64,000 nt of DNA from Tellurirhabdus rosea (GCF_026278345.1 NZ_CP111085.1:1996001-2060000), one strand, 5' to 3'; counted from the first letter of the stretch, positions 49,309 to 59,102 are shown. The notes: a model not told the origin generated them from the letters alone. Translations and numbers: made by a program.

Positions 49309-51393
49309 TTATTTTACAACGCCTACCAGTTCCTTTACCAGCCGGTCGGCTTTGTAAATGTACCGCATGGCCGCCACCATCGCGCCGGTATGGACCGAAA
49401 TGGCCCGGTTGCGGTCCGGGACAAAAATAAAGCTGCCGGGCAGGCTCTCCATATTCCCGTCAAAGACCAGACCCACGGCCTCCCGGTTGCGGTTGATCAT
49501 CGGACTCCCGGAGTTTCCTCCAATAATATCGTTTGTCGAAATGAAATTCATCGGCTGGCGCAGCAGCGACAACGGCGGATTTTTCCAGCGGGCGGGCAGA
49601 TTCCACGGATACCGGTCGCTAAACGAATAATTCCGCTCGTACATGCCGGCAAAGGTCGTCTGAATCGGCGCGATGGTGCCGTTGTACGGATAACTGCGGA
49701 CAATGCCGTCGTTGATGCGGAGCGAGAAGGTAGCGTCGGGAGGGATGGTGGTGCCGTACACATCGTACAACAGCCGCCCCAGATTGCCCCGCAGGACTTC
49801 AAGCTGCTCCTCACCTCCCTGTAAATTTCCGGCGGCTTCCTGAAAACGCGGGGCCGCAATCCGGGCCAGTTGCAGCAGCGGGTCGTTGCTGGCGGCAATG
49901 CCCGTTGCGCCTTTGGTTAGCAGATCGCTGACCACAGCGGCGTCCATTAATTTGGTGTTCTGCATCAGGTAAGCGGCGGCTTCGCGGGGATTTCGACCGT
50001 TCAGCGCCGCTTTTACGTAGGCATCGTCCGGCCCCAGCGCGGCTCGTGCTTCTGTCAGATGGGCGGCCAGAAAAGCTTCTTCCAGCGAACGTGACATCAG
50101 CTTCGGCACTTCCAGCAGCCCCCGGATGCGGTCCGCCTGCGCCGGGTTGGTGGCCGCCGACTGGGCATACAACTGCATCAGCTGAGCAAATGCCAGCAAT
50201 TCGCCCCGCACAATTCCGGTCGGATTGAACAGGGAAGCATCCCGGAAATACTTCCGCTGGTTGGTTACGTTGGCGGCAATGTCGTCCCAGAGACGCAGCC
50301 GGTCGGTCAGGTTCTTGGCCCGGACATCCATCCTGAACTGACGTTCAAAGGCGGCTTTTCGGGCCATCAGATACGGGTCGCGCAAACCGTCGAGTTGACC
50401 CTGCGTGGCTTTGAGGCTGTTTTCCAGACTGAATATCTGATTTTGAATGCTGTCGTTTTTAGCCGTGGCATTGTAGGCCGCCAGCGCGTCGGCCCGGTTG
50501 CGGTACACCTGTACCTGATACGGAATGGACAAATCCCGGTCGAATTCCAGTTCGGCCACCGTTTTCAGCCGCTCCGTGCTGCCCGGATTGCCGATGACAA
50601 AAATCGGGTCGCCTTCCTTCAGCCCGTTCGTATTGAATTTGAAGTAGTGCGTCGTCCGAAGCGGCTTGCCGTTGTCGTACACCCGGAAAAACGAGCAGTC
50701 GAGGTTGTAACGCGGATACGTGAAGTTATCGTAATCACCGCCGAAGAAGCCGAGCTGCAGTTCGGGCATGAATACCAGCCGCACGTCGTTGTACCGCTTG
50801 AAGCCATAGAGCGAATAGCGGCCACCGTTATAGAACGTGATCGTCTGCAATTCCAGCCCCTTCCAGCCTTCCCGGTTAGCGTATTCGGCTTTGATTTTTT
50901 CAAATTCCTGCTCCCGGCGGCCCAGTTGCTCGGCTTCCGAACCGGTGCCCATGGCCGTCTGCACCCGGGCGGTGATGTCCTCCAGCCGCAACAGTTGGTC
51001 CACGTACAGACCGGGTACCTTGCGCTCCTCGGCGAGGGTTTTGGCGTAAAAGCCGCTATTGTTGAGGTCTTCGCCTTTTCGCTGCACACCCGTACCGGAT
51101 TCCCGGGCGCAGTGGTGGTTGGTCATCACCAGTCCGTCGGGCGAGACAAACGAGGCGGAGCAGTAGGAAGCGAACCGCAGCGAGGCCAGCCGGGATTCTT
51201 CAAACCATTTGTCGTCGGGGGTGAAGTTGTAGGTCCTGCGGAAATAGTCCTTCGGCGGGTTGTCGAAGGTCCACATCTTGCCCATGTCGTAGGGGCCGGC
51301 TTTGACGGTATCCGCGTTGGGTGTGGCGTTGGTCTGCGCCCAGCCGAGCGGCACCGCTCCGAGTAGCAGAACAGCAAGCAGAATTCTTTTCAT
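49309..51393 (-). CDS. S46 family dipeptidyl-peptidase, DPP7-like
   Basis: 694 aa from ATG 51393 with signal peptide 'LLAVLLLGAVPLGWAQ'; an in-frame extension to 51438 runs into the hairpin and is rejected. Periplasmic serine exopeptidase that frees dipeptides from N-termini. Catalytic triad candidates: His in 'GLVMTNHHCARE' (residues 93-94), Asp in 'FFGGDYDNFTYPRYNLD' and Ser in 'IIGGNSGSPMINR'. The S1 pocket segment 'GLVFDGNMESLPG' carries Gly where the acidic-specific DPP11 has Arg, which favours DPP7-type preference for hydrophobic P1 residues (inferred). The product may feed peptide uptake. Confidence 0.93.
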   Translation of the reverse strand: MKRILLAVLLLGAVPLGWAQTNATPNADTVKAGPYDMGKMWTFDNPPKDYFRRTYNFTPDDKWFEESRLASLRFASYCSASFVSPDGLVMTNHHCARESGTGVQRKGEDLNNSGFYAKTLAEERKVPGLYVDQLLRLEDITARVQTAMGTGSEAEQLGRREQEFEKIKAEYANREGWKGLELQTITFYNGGRYSLYGFKRYNDVRLVFMPELQLGFFGGDYDNFTYPRYNLDCSFFRVYDNGKPLRTTHYFKFNTNGLKEGDPIFVIGNPGSTERLKTVAELEFDRDLSIPYQVQVYRNRADALAAYNATAKNDSIQNQIFSLENSLKATQGQLDGLRDPYLMARKAAFERQFRMDVRAKNLTDRLRLWDDIAANVTNQRKYFRDASLFNPTGIVRGELLAFAQLMQLYAQSAATNPAQADRIRGLLEVPKLMSRSLEEAFLAAHLTEARAALGPDDAYVKAALNGRNPREAAAYLMQNTKLMDAAVVSDLLTKGATGIAASNDPLLQLARIAAPRFQEAAGNLQGGEEQLEVLRGNLGRLLYDVYGTTIPPDATFSLRINDGIVRSYPYNGTIAPIQTTFAGMYERNYSFSDRYPWNLPARWKNPPLSLLRQPMNFISTNDIIGGNSGSPMINRNREAVGLVFDGNMESLPGSFIFVPDRNRAISVHTGAMVAAMRYIYKADRLVKELVGVVK

Positions 51394-51420
51394 GCAGGGT
51401 CGGTAGTTTTTAACAATACT

Positions 51421-51481
51421 ATTCAAATCGAAAAACAAATGCCATTTCTCGGAGAAATGGCATTTGTTTTTCGATTTGAAT
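51421..51481 (-). terminator. ndh terminator, perfect 30-bp arms
   Basis: Arms 51421-51450 and 51452-51481 are perfect reverse complements (30 of 30) around one base. Core AATGCCATTTC / GAAATGGCATT, flanked by AAAAAC / GTTTTT, is shared with the gldD terminator at 19246. It overlaps the first base of the ndh stop codon and lies upstream of the S46 gene. Confidence 0.93.
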
Positions 51482-52830
51482 CAGCCCATTTCGTTTCCCA
51501 CCACATATTGTGTCGGCTCTTTTTCCGGTTCCTCCTTTCGGACAAACGGCCGAATGATGAGGCGCGTGCCCCGTTCGTAAGTGAAGAAACGGTAAATCCA
51601 GTTGCTGAGTACGATCAGCTTGCTGCGGAAGCCGATCAGGTAATAAATGTGGATAAACAGCCAGATAACCCAGGCCAGAAACCCGCCCAGATGGATGTTA
51701 CCGGGCAGGTCGGCCACGGCCCGGTTGCGGCCGATGATGGCCAGCGAGCCTTTGTCGAGGTACTCGAACGGCTCCATTTTTTCGTTCTTCAGCAGGCGAC
51801 GCAGGTTTTTGGCGAGGTGCTTTCCCTGCTGAATCGCCGGCTGGGCTACGCCCGGATGCCCGTTCGGGAATTTCTCGGTTTTCATCATCGCCACGTCGCC
51901 GATGGCATAAATCTCCGGATAGCCCTTCACCTGATTGAATTCGTTGACCAGAATCCGGCCCCGTTCGACCGTTTCGGCGGGAATGCCTTCCACCAGCGCA
52001 CCCGAGACGCCCGCCGCCCAGATGAGCGTGTGGGCCGGAATGGTTTCCCCGGTTTTCAGCTTGACGAGCTGCCCGTCGTAGGTGTCCACCAGCGTTTTGA
52101 GCTTAATGGCGATTCCCATGCTGTCGAGGTACTTGTGCGTTTTTTCACTGGCTTCGGGCGACATCGGCGGCAGCACCCGGTCCATTCCCTCAATGAGGTA
52201 GATGTTCATTTTGCTGAAATCCAGACCCGGATAATCGCCCGGCAGTACGTGCTTGCGCATCTCGGCCAGCGACCCCGCCAGTTCCACGCCCGTCGGACCG
52301 GCCCCGACAATGACGAAATTCAGGAGGCTTTGCCGGGTATCCGGGTCTTTGGTGATGCTGGCCTGCTCGAACGATTGCAGCAGCTGCGACCGCAGATTCA
52401 GCGCCTCCGGAACGGTCTTCAGCGGAAATGAGTATTTCTGCACTTCCTTGTTTCCGAAGAAGTTCGGCTTGGTACCGGTCGCGATGACCAGGTGATCGTA
52501 CCGCAGTTCCCCGATCAGGGTCTGGACCGTTTTCGCCGCCGGATTCACGCCCGTCACCCGCACGAGGCGGAAATGGAAATCTTCGTAGTCCTCGTCGAAC
52601 ATCTTCCGGAGAGGTTCGGCAATGGCGTCCGGTTCGAGGCCCGCGGTTGCGACCTGATAGAGCAGCGGCCAGAAGCCGTGGTAGTTCTGTTTGTCAAACA
52701 TAACCACCTGAAAATCGCGGCCGTTGAGCCGTTTGGCCAGGTTGATTCCGCCAAACCCGCCGCCGATGATGACGACCCGGGGTTTGTTGGTTTCGGGTAT
52801 ATTCAGTGAAAGTTTATCGAATTTGAGCAT
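51481..52830 (-). CDS. ndh: Type II NADH dehydrogenase-like FAD oxidoreductase
   Basis: 449 aa. Transfers electrons from NADH to quinone at the inner membrane without pumping. FAD site 'VVIIGGGFGGINLAKRLNGR' (residues about 19-38), 'YHGFWPLLYQVATAGLEPDA', NADH site 'FVIVGAGPTGVELAGSLAEM', second FAD site 'YAIGDVAMM' and a C-terminal membrane-anchoring part ('AWVIWLFIHIYYLIGF'). The final 30 residues are basic and acidic mixed. The gene is single with a strong terminator. Confidence 0.93.
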   Translation of the reverse strand: MLKFDKLSLNIPETNKPRVVIIGGGFGGINLAKRLNGRDFQVVMFDKQNYHGFWPLLYQVATAGLEPDAIAEPLRKMFDEDYEDFHFRLVRVTGVNPAAKTVQTLIGELRYDHLVIATGTKPNFFGNKEVQKYSFPLKTVPEALNLRSQLLQSFEQASITKDPDTRQSLLNFVIVGAGPTGVELAGSLAEMRKHVLPGDYPGLDFSKMNIYLIEGMDRVLPPMSPEASEKTHKYLDSMGIAIKLKTLVDTYDGQLVKLKTGETIPAHTLIWAAGVSGALVEGIPAETVERGRILVNEFNQVKGYPEIYAIGDVAMMKTEKFPNGHPGVAQPAIQQGKHLAKNLRRLLKNEKMEPFEYLDKGSLAIIGRNRAVADLPGNIHLGGFLAWVIWLFIHIYYLIGFRSKLIVLSNWIYRFFTYERGTRLIIRPFVRKEEPEKEPTQYVVGNEMG

Positions 52831-53020
52831 AATGGCAGACCAATAATGCGGATAGAAACTTGTTTCCTTACCTATTTACCCGATTTATCCGCTTTTGTTT
52901 CAGGACATTGACCGTTTATCCAAAAAAGTAATAAAAAGGGGTCCGGGCGGTCTATTTTCCAACCCTTACATACGAATTGAGCTCTTTACTCGTACCATAT
53001 CCGAAGCCTCGCTCCCTTTT

Positions 53021-55432
53021 ATGAAGTATCTTTTCCTGCTTGCCCTTTTTCTTTTCTTTATTCCTGATAACGCCCGTGCCCAGCCTCCCGGACAGCGTTT
53101 TACCGTCAGCGGGTACGTGCGCGAGACCAGTAGTGAAGAGGCCCTCATCGGCGTCAGCGTCCGGATTCCGGGCACTTCCATCGGGACCACGACCAATACC
53201 TATGGCTTTTATTCCCTGACGCTGCCCGCCCGCGACAGTCTGACGCTGGCGTTTTCGTTTGTAGGGTACGAAACGGTCCTGCAATCGCTTTCTCTGCAAA
53301 AAAACCGGGAGTTGTCCGTTCACCTGACGGCGGGGCGGGTGCTGACGGAGGTGGTCGTGAGCGGGAGCCGCAACGAGGAAAAGGTCAGCGAAACGCCGCA
53401 GATGAGCCAGATTGACGTGCCGGTGGCGCAAATCCGGAAGATTCCGGCGCTGATGGGCGAAAAAGACGTTCTTAAAGTCCTGCAACTGATGCCCGGTGTG
53501 CAGAAAGGCTCGGAAGGCAGTACCGGCATCTATGTGCGCGGCGGCGGACCCGACCAGAACCTGATTATTCTCGACGACGCCATTGTCTACAACGCCAACC
53601 ATCTGTTTGGCTTTTTCTCGGTTTTCAACGGAGATGCCCTCAAAAGCGTCGAACTGACCAAAGGCGGCTTCCCGGCCCGGTTTGGCGGACGGCTTTCGTC
53701 GGTGATAGAACTGAACCTGAAAGACGGCAACAAGGAACGCCTGCATGGCGAAGGCGGCGGCGGACTGATTGCCTCCCGGCTGACGCTGGAAGGGCCGTTG
53801 CGTTTCAAAAAAGGGCAGCCCGCCCGGTCTTCGTTCCTCATCTCCGGCCGCCGGACGTACCTCGACTTTGTCGCCCGGCCGATCATCAAAAAGCAGTCCG
53901 ACGGGCAGGTGCTGGCGGGTTATTACTTCTACGATCTCAATGCCAAGGTCAATTACGACTTTGGCCCGAAGAACAAACTCTACCTCAGCGGGTATTTCGG
54001 CCGCGACCGGTTTTACGTCCGCGACCGGCAGGAAGGAGTCAACATCGGCATCAACTGGGGCAACGCTACCGGCACGCTTCGCTGGAATCACCTGTTTTCG
54101 CAGCGGCTGTTTTCGAACCTATCCCTGATTTTCAGTGATTACAAATTTGGCATTGAATCGGATGAGCAGAACGGCCTCGGCCAGGATGCGTTTTCGCTGC
54201 GGTACTCGTCCGGCATCCGTGATTTTTCCCTGAAGTACGATGTGGATTTCTACCCCAGCCCGCAGCACTCGCTGCGCTTCGGGGTGCAAAGCCTTTACCA
54301 CCGGTTTACGCCCAGCGCCATTGTGCTGAAAAATACGGACATCAACCAGTTTCGGACGGCTATCGACGCCATCAACGTGCTGGAATCGGGCATCTACGCC
54401 GAGGATACCTGGAAACCGACGGACCGCTGGCGCTTCAACGGCGGGCTTCGCCTGAGCCATTTTGTGCACCGGAACGTCAACTACTTCCGGCCTGAGCCCC
54501 GGTTGTCGGGGGCCTTTCGGCTCAACCCGGACCTGTCGCTGAAGGCTTCTTACGCGCTGATGAACCAGTACGTACACCTGCTGTCGAACACCGGCATCGG
54601 CCTGCCGACGGACCTTTGGGTCCCGACCACAGACCGCATCAAGCCCCAGCAATCGGAGCAGCTCGCCGCCGGGCTGGCCAAAGACTTTACCAAAAGCGGC
54701 CTGACGCTGACGGTGGAAGGTTATTACAAGACAATGAACAACATCATCAACTACCGGGAAGGCGCCAGTTTTCTGCTGATCAACGACCCGAATTCTGCCG
54801 ACAAAGTAAGCTGGGAAGACAACGTCACGACGGGTCGCGGCTGGTCGTATGGCGCCGAAATGCTGCTGCAGAAGAAAGTGGGCCGGTTTTCGGGCTGGGC
54901 CGGCTACACGCTTTCCTGGACGCAGTGGCAGTTTCCGGAGCTGAATTTCGGCCAGAAGTTTTATCCGCGCTACGACCGCCGCCACGACATTTCGCTGGTG
55001 GGTATTTACGAACTAAGCCCGCGCATTACGCTTTCCGGGACCTGGGTGTACGGCACCGGACAGGCCCTGACCGTTCCGACCGGGCAGTTTCGGGCCTACC
55101 GGCACCTGCCGCTTCGGGACCCGTATTTCGGCGGCTCGCCTGCTCCCGGCCTGGATAATGGCGATCAGGTCAACGAATACGGCACGCAGAAAAACAGCTT
55201 CCGGGCCGAACCTTATCACCGCATGGACCTGAGCATTCAGTTTCATAAAAAGAAAAAATACCACGAGCGCACCTGGGAACTGAGCGTGTATAACCTGTAC
55301 AACCGCCGCAATCCGTTCTTCTATGACCTCGACCTAAAGGAACAGGGGGCCAACCAGCCGTTGAAGACGGTTCTGTACCGGTATTCGGTTTTCCCCGTCG
55401 TGCCTTCGCTTAGCTACCTCTTTAAGTTCTGA
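53021..55432 (+). CDS. TonB-dependent receptor with carboxypeptidase-like domain
   Basis: 803 aa from ATG 53021, signal peptide 'YLFLLALFLFFIPDNARA'; the frame extends 42 codons upstream without support. An N-terminal carboxypeptidase-regulatory-like domain ('FTVSGYVRETSSEEALIGVS') is followed by a plug ('LMPGVQKGSEGSTGIYVRGG', 'VELTKGGFPARFGGRLSSVI') and a barrel ending in Phe ('VPSLSYLFKF'). Unlike SusC it has no SusD partner; a DUF4249 lipoprotein follows after 5 bases. This TBDR-DUF4249 pair is common in Bacteroidota and its cargo is unknown. Confidence 0.93.
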   Translation: MKYLFLLALFLFFIPDNARAQPPGQRFTVSGYVRETSSEEALIGVSVRIPGTSIGTTTNTYGFYSLTLPARDSLTLAFSFVGYETVLQSLSLQKNRELSVHLTAGRVLTEVVVSGSRNEEKVSETPQMSQIDVPVAQIRKIPALMGEKDVLKVLQLMPGVQKGSEGSTGIYVRGGGPDQNLIILDDAIVYNANHLFGFFSVFNGDALKSVELTKGGFPARFGGRLSSVIELNLKDGNKERLHGEGGGGLIASRLTLEGPLRFKKGQPARSSFLISGRRTYLDFVARPIIKKQSDGQVLAGYYFYDLNAKVNYDFGPKNKLYLSGYFGRDRFYVRDRQEGVNIGINWGNATGTLRWNHLFSQRLFSNLSLIFSDYKFGIESDEQNGLGQDAFSLRYSSGIRDFSLKYDVDFYPSPQHSLRFGVQSLYHRFTPSAIVLKNTDINQFRTAIDAINVLESGIYAEDTWKPTDRWRFNGGLRLSHFVHRNVNYFRPEPRLSGAFRLNPDLSLKASYALMNQYVHLLSNTGIGLPTDLWVPTTDRIKPQQSEQLAAGLAKDFTKSGLTLTVEGYYKTMNNIINYREGASFLLINDPNSADKVSWEDNVTTGRGWSYGAEMLLQKKVGRFSGWAGYTLSWTQWQFPELNFGQKFYPRYDRRHDISLVGIYELSPRITLSGTWVYGTGQALTVPTGQFRAYRHLPLRDPYFGGSPAPGLDNGDQVNEYGTQKNSFRAEPYHRMDLSIQFHKKKKYHERTWELSVYNLYNRRNPFFYDLDLKEQGANQPLKTVLYRYSVFPVVPSLSYLFKF

Positions 55433-55437
55433 TTCCG

Positions 55438-56361
55438 ATGAAAAAGTATATTTATCCTCTTTTGGTGCTTCTGCTGGGAGCCTGCGACAGCCTCCGGCAG
55501 GAAGTGGACCCCAGTTATCTGACCAAAGAGCCAGAAAAACTGGTCGTGATGAGCTTTATTTCGCCGCAGGATACGATGCTGAGGGCGGTCGTTTCCCTTT
55601 CCCGGCCCGTATTGGGAGAAGAATCAAACGGCTTTCGGTTTGTCGCCAACGCGACCCTGACGATTTCCGACGGCAGCCGGGAAGCGACGTTCCAGCAGAA
55701 TTCCAGCCAGAATGCGGCCCAGCTGTTTTATTTTGTTCGGACCAAAGACTTCCCGATTCAGGCGGGGCGGACCTACACCCTCACGGTCCGGGCACCCGAC
55801 GGCCGCCAGGTGACGGCCCGCACGACGGTTCCGGCTCCGGTAACTCCGCAGGACCTGCTGCTGGACTCGACGCAGACTTTCCGGGATGGGCGGCGAAGCA
55901 AAGAGTATTTTGTGCGGCTGCGGTGGAATGACCCGACCGGAAGCGCCAATTATTACCGGGTCGCCGGTCTGTTTCGTTACCGGCCCGCCAGTCCGGCGCA
56001 GGCCGCACGCGCGGAGAACCTGATTAACTTCTCCCGGAACGAGGAAACCCGCGATCTCGTGGACGACCGGCAGAACGACGGCCAGCTGCTGATTTCCAGC
56101 CGGGGCTTTTTCCTGATGGGAACAACCGGCACGTCAACTACTTTCCGGCAGATTCTGGATACGTTTCGGGAGGCTTCCTTTTCGGTTGACCTGCTCCACA
56201 CGGACGAGAACTATTACCGGTATCACGAAGCGGTGACGCGGCAGAACCAGACGGGCGGCAATCCTTTTGCCGAGCCGGTCCTGATTCCGAGCAGTATCAA
56301 CGGAGGGCTGGGCTGTTTTGGCTCCTACAACCGGACCAATCTGCCGTTGAGGCTGAAATAA
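55438..56361 (+). CDS. DUF4249 lipoprotein partner of the TonB receptor
   Basis: 307 aa, lipobox LGAC with Cys16. DUF4249 pattern: 'EKLVVMSFISPQDTMLRAVV', 'NATLTISDGSREATFQQN', 'IQAGRTYTLTVRAPDGRQVT' and 'VRLRWNDPTGSANYYRVAGL', then a C-terminal part with 'FREASFSVDLLHTDENYYRY'. It starts 5 bases after the receptor stop codon, so the two are cotranscribed. It likely sits on the outer membrane next to the receptor. Confidence 0.92.
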   Translation: MKKYIYPLLVLLLGACDSLRQEVDPSYLTKEPEKLVVMSFISPQDTMLRAVVSLSRPVLGEESNGFRFVANATLTISDGSREATFQQNSSQNAAQLFYFVRTKDFPIQAGRTYTLTVRAPDGRQVTARTTVPAPVTPQDLLLDSTQTFRDGRRSKEYFVRLRWNDPTGSANYYRVAGLFRYRPASPAQAARAENLINFSRNEETRDLVDDRQNDGQLLISSRGFFLMGTTGTSTTFRQILDTFREASFSVDLLHTDENYYRYHEAVTRQNQTGGNPFAEPVLIPSSINGGLGCFGSYNRTNLPLRLK

Positions 56362-56364
56362 AAC

Positions 56365-56402
56365 AGCAAGGCCGTGAGCGTCTGAACACCCACGGCCTTG
56401 CT
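56365..56402. terminator. Bidirectional terminator between converging DUF4249 and DAHP synthase genes
   Basis: Perfect 12-bp stem AGCAAGGCCGTG / CACGGCCTTGCT (56365-56376 and 56391-56402) with a 14-base loop and AAAA / TTTT flanks. Confidence 0.85.
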
Positions 56403-56419
56403 TTTCGGCTTCTATCACA

Positions 56420-57523
56420 CTACGCGCTCTGCGTGTTGCTGTTCATGACTTCGGTCTGCTTCCGGATCGATTCCATGTGGATGATTTTGTAGATCTCCTC
56501 CACGAGTTCGGGGTACAGGCCCATTTTCTTGCCCAGTTTGGCGCGGCTTTCGTGAACCTCTTTCCAACGCTCGGGCTGGAAAACAGTCACGTTGTTGTCG
56601 CGCTTGTACTCGGCCAGTTTTTCGACCAGCGCCATCCGGGCACCGAGCATTTCGATCAGCTGACGGTCTACGTTGTCGATTTTCTGACGGATCTGCTCCA
56701 GGGCGCCTTTGAATTCCAGGTTGGCCGAATCAACGTGGCGAATCTGGAGGTGGTCGAGCATTTCGCCGAACGCGGCGGGCGTCAACTGCTGGGCCGCGTC
56801 GCTCCAGGCGTTGTCCGGATCGATATGCGATTCGACAATGAGGCCGTCGTAGTTGAGGTCCATCGACATCTGGGCCAGTTCCTGCAGGTATGCCCGTTTC
56901 CCGGCCATGTGGCTCGGGTCGCCGATGATCGGCAGGTTCGGGAACATATCTTTCAGTTCGATGGCCATCTGCCACATCGGGATGTTGCGGTACTTGCTCG
57001 CTTCACCCGTTGAGAAGCCCCGGTGAATAGCTCCCAGCTTGGAAATACCGGATCCGGCAATCCGCTCAAAGGCACCGACCCAGAGGGCCAGGTCCGGATT
57101 CACGGGGTTTTTCACCAGCACGGGCACATCTACACCCCGGAGGGCATCGGCGATTTCCTGAACGTTAAACGGGTTTACGGTCGTGCGGGCACCAACCCAC
57201 AGGATATCCACTCCGTATTTCAGGGCCAGTTCAATATGCTCGGGGGTAGCGACTTCTACGGCAAACGGCAGACCGGTTTCTTCCTTGGCCCGCTGAATCC
57301 AGGGCAGAGCCTTCTCTCCCATTCCTTCAAAGCTGCCCGGCCGGGTGCGCGGTTTCCAGACACCCGCCCGGATGACGTGCACGGCATTCAGCTGTGCCAG
57401 TTGGCGGGCCGTTTCCACTAATTGCTCCTCCGTCTCGGCGCTGCACGGTCCTGCGATAATCAGAGGCTTGCCATTGGTCTCAATCCAGCTATTCAGCGGC
57501 AGGACATCCAAACTCGGCTTCAT
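56420..57523 (-). CDS. Bifunctional DAHP synthase / chorismate mutase type II
   Basis: 367 aa fusion. The N-terminal ~255 residues are a type I DAHP synthase (AroA-beta/KDSA-like): 'PLIIAGPCSAETEEQLVETA', 'VIRAGVWKPRTRPGSFEGMG', 'ILWVGARTTVNPFNVQEIAD', 'IIGDPSHMAGKRAYLQEL' and 'LIVESHIDPDNAWSDAAQQL'. The C-terminal ~95 residues are an AroQ chorismate mutase: 'LEQIRQKIDNVDRQLIEMLG', 'RMALVEKLAEYKRDNNVTVF' and 'YPELVEEIYKIIHMESIR'. It opens the shikimate pathway and commits chorismate to Phe/Tyr. The mutase domain may mediate feedback control of the synthase. Confidence 0.95.
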   Translation of the reverse strand: MKPSLDVLPLNSWIETNGKPLIIAGPCSAETEEQLVETARQLAQLNAVHVIRAGVWKPRTRPGSFEGMGEKALPWIQRAKEETGLPFAVEVATPEHIELALKYGVDILWVGARTTVNPFNVQEIADALRGVDVPVLVKNPVNPDLALWVGAFERIAGSGISKLGAIHRGFSTGEASKYRNIPMWQMAIELKDMFPNLPIIGDPSHMAGKRAYLQELAQMSMDLNYDGLIVESHIDPDNAWSDAAQQLTPAAFGEMLDHLQIRHVDSANLEFKGALEQIRQKIDNVDRQLIEMLGARMALVEKLAEYKRDNNVTVFQPERWKEVHESRAKLGKKMGLYPELVEEIYKIIHMESIRKQTEVMNSNTQSA

Positions 57524-57618
57524 AGGCGTACGTAATTCAGGTTACTACTAAAAATCTATAGGGAACTATTTGTACACTTTTTTTGGTATTCTCTGGGGGG
57601 AAATTGCTGAATTACAGC

Positions 57619-57626
57619 TAAATTTG
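57619..57626 (+). promoter_or_regulatory. Predicted -7 box of proline dehydrogenase promoter
   Basis: TAAATTTG, an exact TAnnTTTG match, followed by CGCCCCTGA. A TTG at 57604-57606 is too close to serve as -33. The leader to the ATG at 57743 is about 110 bases. The rest of the 57524-57742 gap shows nothing distinct. Confidence 0.45.
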
Positions 57627-57742
57627 CGCCCCTGAATTGCACCACAACAAACCAGTTGCTAAACAAGTTTATAGATTGTGGACTGTTTTCCGAAAACAAT
57701 CGATAACTTTCGGCCACTTACGTCGGTGCCCAGACGCTAACC

Positions 57743-58972
57743 ATGTCAAACCGAAGCAAATCTTCTATGATTACGTCCGACCCACGGACTGCTGCCAAGT
57801 CAGCTTCCGTCTCTTTTGAGGACACGTCCATTGCCTTCGCTTCCCAGTCAGACCGGAAACTTCGTAAAACGTATTGGCTGTTTGCGTTGATGAATCAAGG
57901 ATGGCTGGTAAATATAGGGACTTTTTTTATAAAATTGGCCCTTCGCCTCCATCTGCCAATCAAAAAAATCATAAAAGGCACAATTTTCGAACAATTCTGC
58001 GGCGGCGAGACCATTGAGGATTGCGAAAAAACAATCAAGTCTCTCGACAAAGCGCATATCGGAACCATCCTCGATTACTCGGTGGAAGGCGAAGATGACG
58101 AGAAGAGTTTTGACCTGACCGTTACCGAAATTCTCCGGACCATCGACCGGGCCAAAGGAGCTACCGAAATTCCGTTCTCCGTTTTCAAAGTAACGGGAAT
58201 CGGCTCGGCGGACCTGCTGGAGCGGGTCCAGAGCAGCAACAGCCTGACGGACGAAGACAAGGCCGCTTACGAACGCGTACGCCAGCGGATGGATAAGCTC
58301 TGCCGCCACGCCCACGACCGGAATGTCCGCATTTTTGTGGACGCCGAGGAAAGCTGGTTCCAGGACACCATCGACTCCCTGACTTACGAAATGATGGCCC
58401 GCTACAATCGGCAGCGGTGTATCGTCTACAACACCTACCAGCTTTACCGCTGGGAAAGCCTGATTCACCTGAAGACCGAAACGGAGAACGCCCGCAAAAA
58501 CGGTTATCTGCTCGGGGCCAAGCTCGTCCGGGGCGCCTACATCGAAAAGGAACGCATCCGTTCGCACGAGGAAGAATACCAGGACCCCATTCACCCGACC
58601 AAGGAAGATACGGACCGCGATTTCAACCTGGCCATCGATTTCTGTCTGGAAAACCGGGACGTCGTTTCGATTTGTCTGGGAACGCACAACGAATACAGCT
58701 GTCAGTACTGCACCGAACAGATGAAAAAGCTGAGTATTGCTCCCAACGATCCGCACATCTGGTTTGCGCAGCTGCTGGGCATGAGTGATAACATTTCGTT
58801 CAATCTGGCCAGCGCCGGTTACAATGTGGCCAAATACGTCCCCTACGGCCCGGTAGAGGCGGTTATGCCGTATCTGTTCCGCCGGGCTGACGAAAACAAG
58901 TCGATCGCCGGGCAGACGAGCCGCGAGTTTCTGCTGGTTCGCAGTGAGCTGAAACGCCGCCGGGGATGTTAG
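57743..58972 (+). CDS. Proline dehydrogenase
   Basis: 409 aa, stand-alone PRODH without the P5C dehydrogenase of PutA. Oxidises proline to P5C with FAD. Beta-alpha barrel motifs: 'HIGTILDYSVEGEDDEKSFD', 'IPFSVFKVTGIGSADLLERV', 'VRIFVDAEESWFQDTIDSLT', 'LGAKLVRGAYIEKERIRS', 'VSICLGTHNEYSCQYC' and the C-terminal 'KYVPYGPVEAVMPYLFRRAD' with the substrate-binding R-R pair. The first ~100 residues form the family helical arm. Electrons go to quinone. A strong terminator follows. Confidence 0.95.
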   Translation: MSNRSKSSMITSDPRTAAKSASVSFEDTSIAFASQSDRKLRKTYWLFALMNQGWLVNIGTFFIKLALRLHLPIKKIIKGTIFEQFCGGETIEDCEKTIKSLDKAHIGTILDYSVEGEDDEKSFDLTVTEILRTIDRAKGATEIPFSVFKVTGIGSADLLERVQSSNSLTDEDKAAYERVRQRMDKLCRHAHDRNVRIFVDAEESWFQDTIDSLTYEMMARYNRQRCIVYNTYQLYRWESLIHLKTETENARKNGYLLGAKLVRGAYIEKERIRSHEEEYQDPIHPTKEDTDRDFNLAIDFCLENRDVVSICLGTHNEYSCQYCTEQMKKLSIAPNDPHIWFAQLLGMSDNISFNLASAGYNVAKYVPYGPVEAVMPYLFRRADENKSIAGQTSREFLLVRSELKRRRGC

Positions 58973-59044
58973 TCGGCTGCGCATGGCAACAAAATTTAAT
59001 TCAGGCAGTTAGTCAATAAAAGTGCCGGTTCCGATAAAGGAAGC

Positions 59045-59082
59045 AGCCCGGTTGGTCCCCTGACAGTATGACCAACCGGGCT
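59045..59082 (+). terminator. Terminator of proline dehydrogenase gene
   Basis: Perfect 13-bp stem AGCCCGGTTGGTC / GACCAACCGGGCT (59045-59057 and 59070-59082) with a 12-base loop and a four-T tail. Confidence 0.85.
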
Positions 59083-59088
59083 TTTTGC

Positions 59089-59096
59089 TATTTTTG
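59089..59096 (+). promoter_or_regulatory. Candidate -7 box of lspA, close to the start codon
   Basis: TATTTTTG, a TAnnTTTG match, only 6 bases before the ATG at 59103. If used, the lspA mRNA would be leaderless or nearly so. No -33 was found, and the box overlaps the terminator tail, so this is uncertain. Confidence 0.3.
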
Positions 59097-59102
59097 CAGA
59101 AT

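Noticed and set aside
50395-51366. 323-codon open frame on the plus strand
   Set aside because: Antisense to the S46 peptidase gene; no supporting motif or start context.
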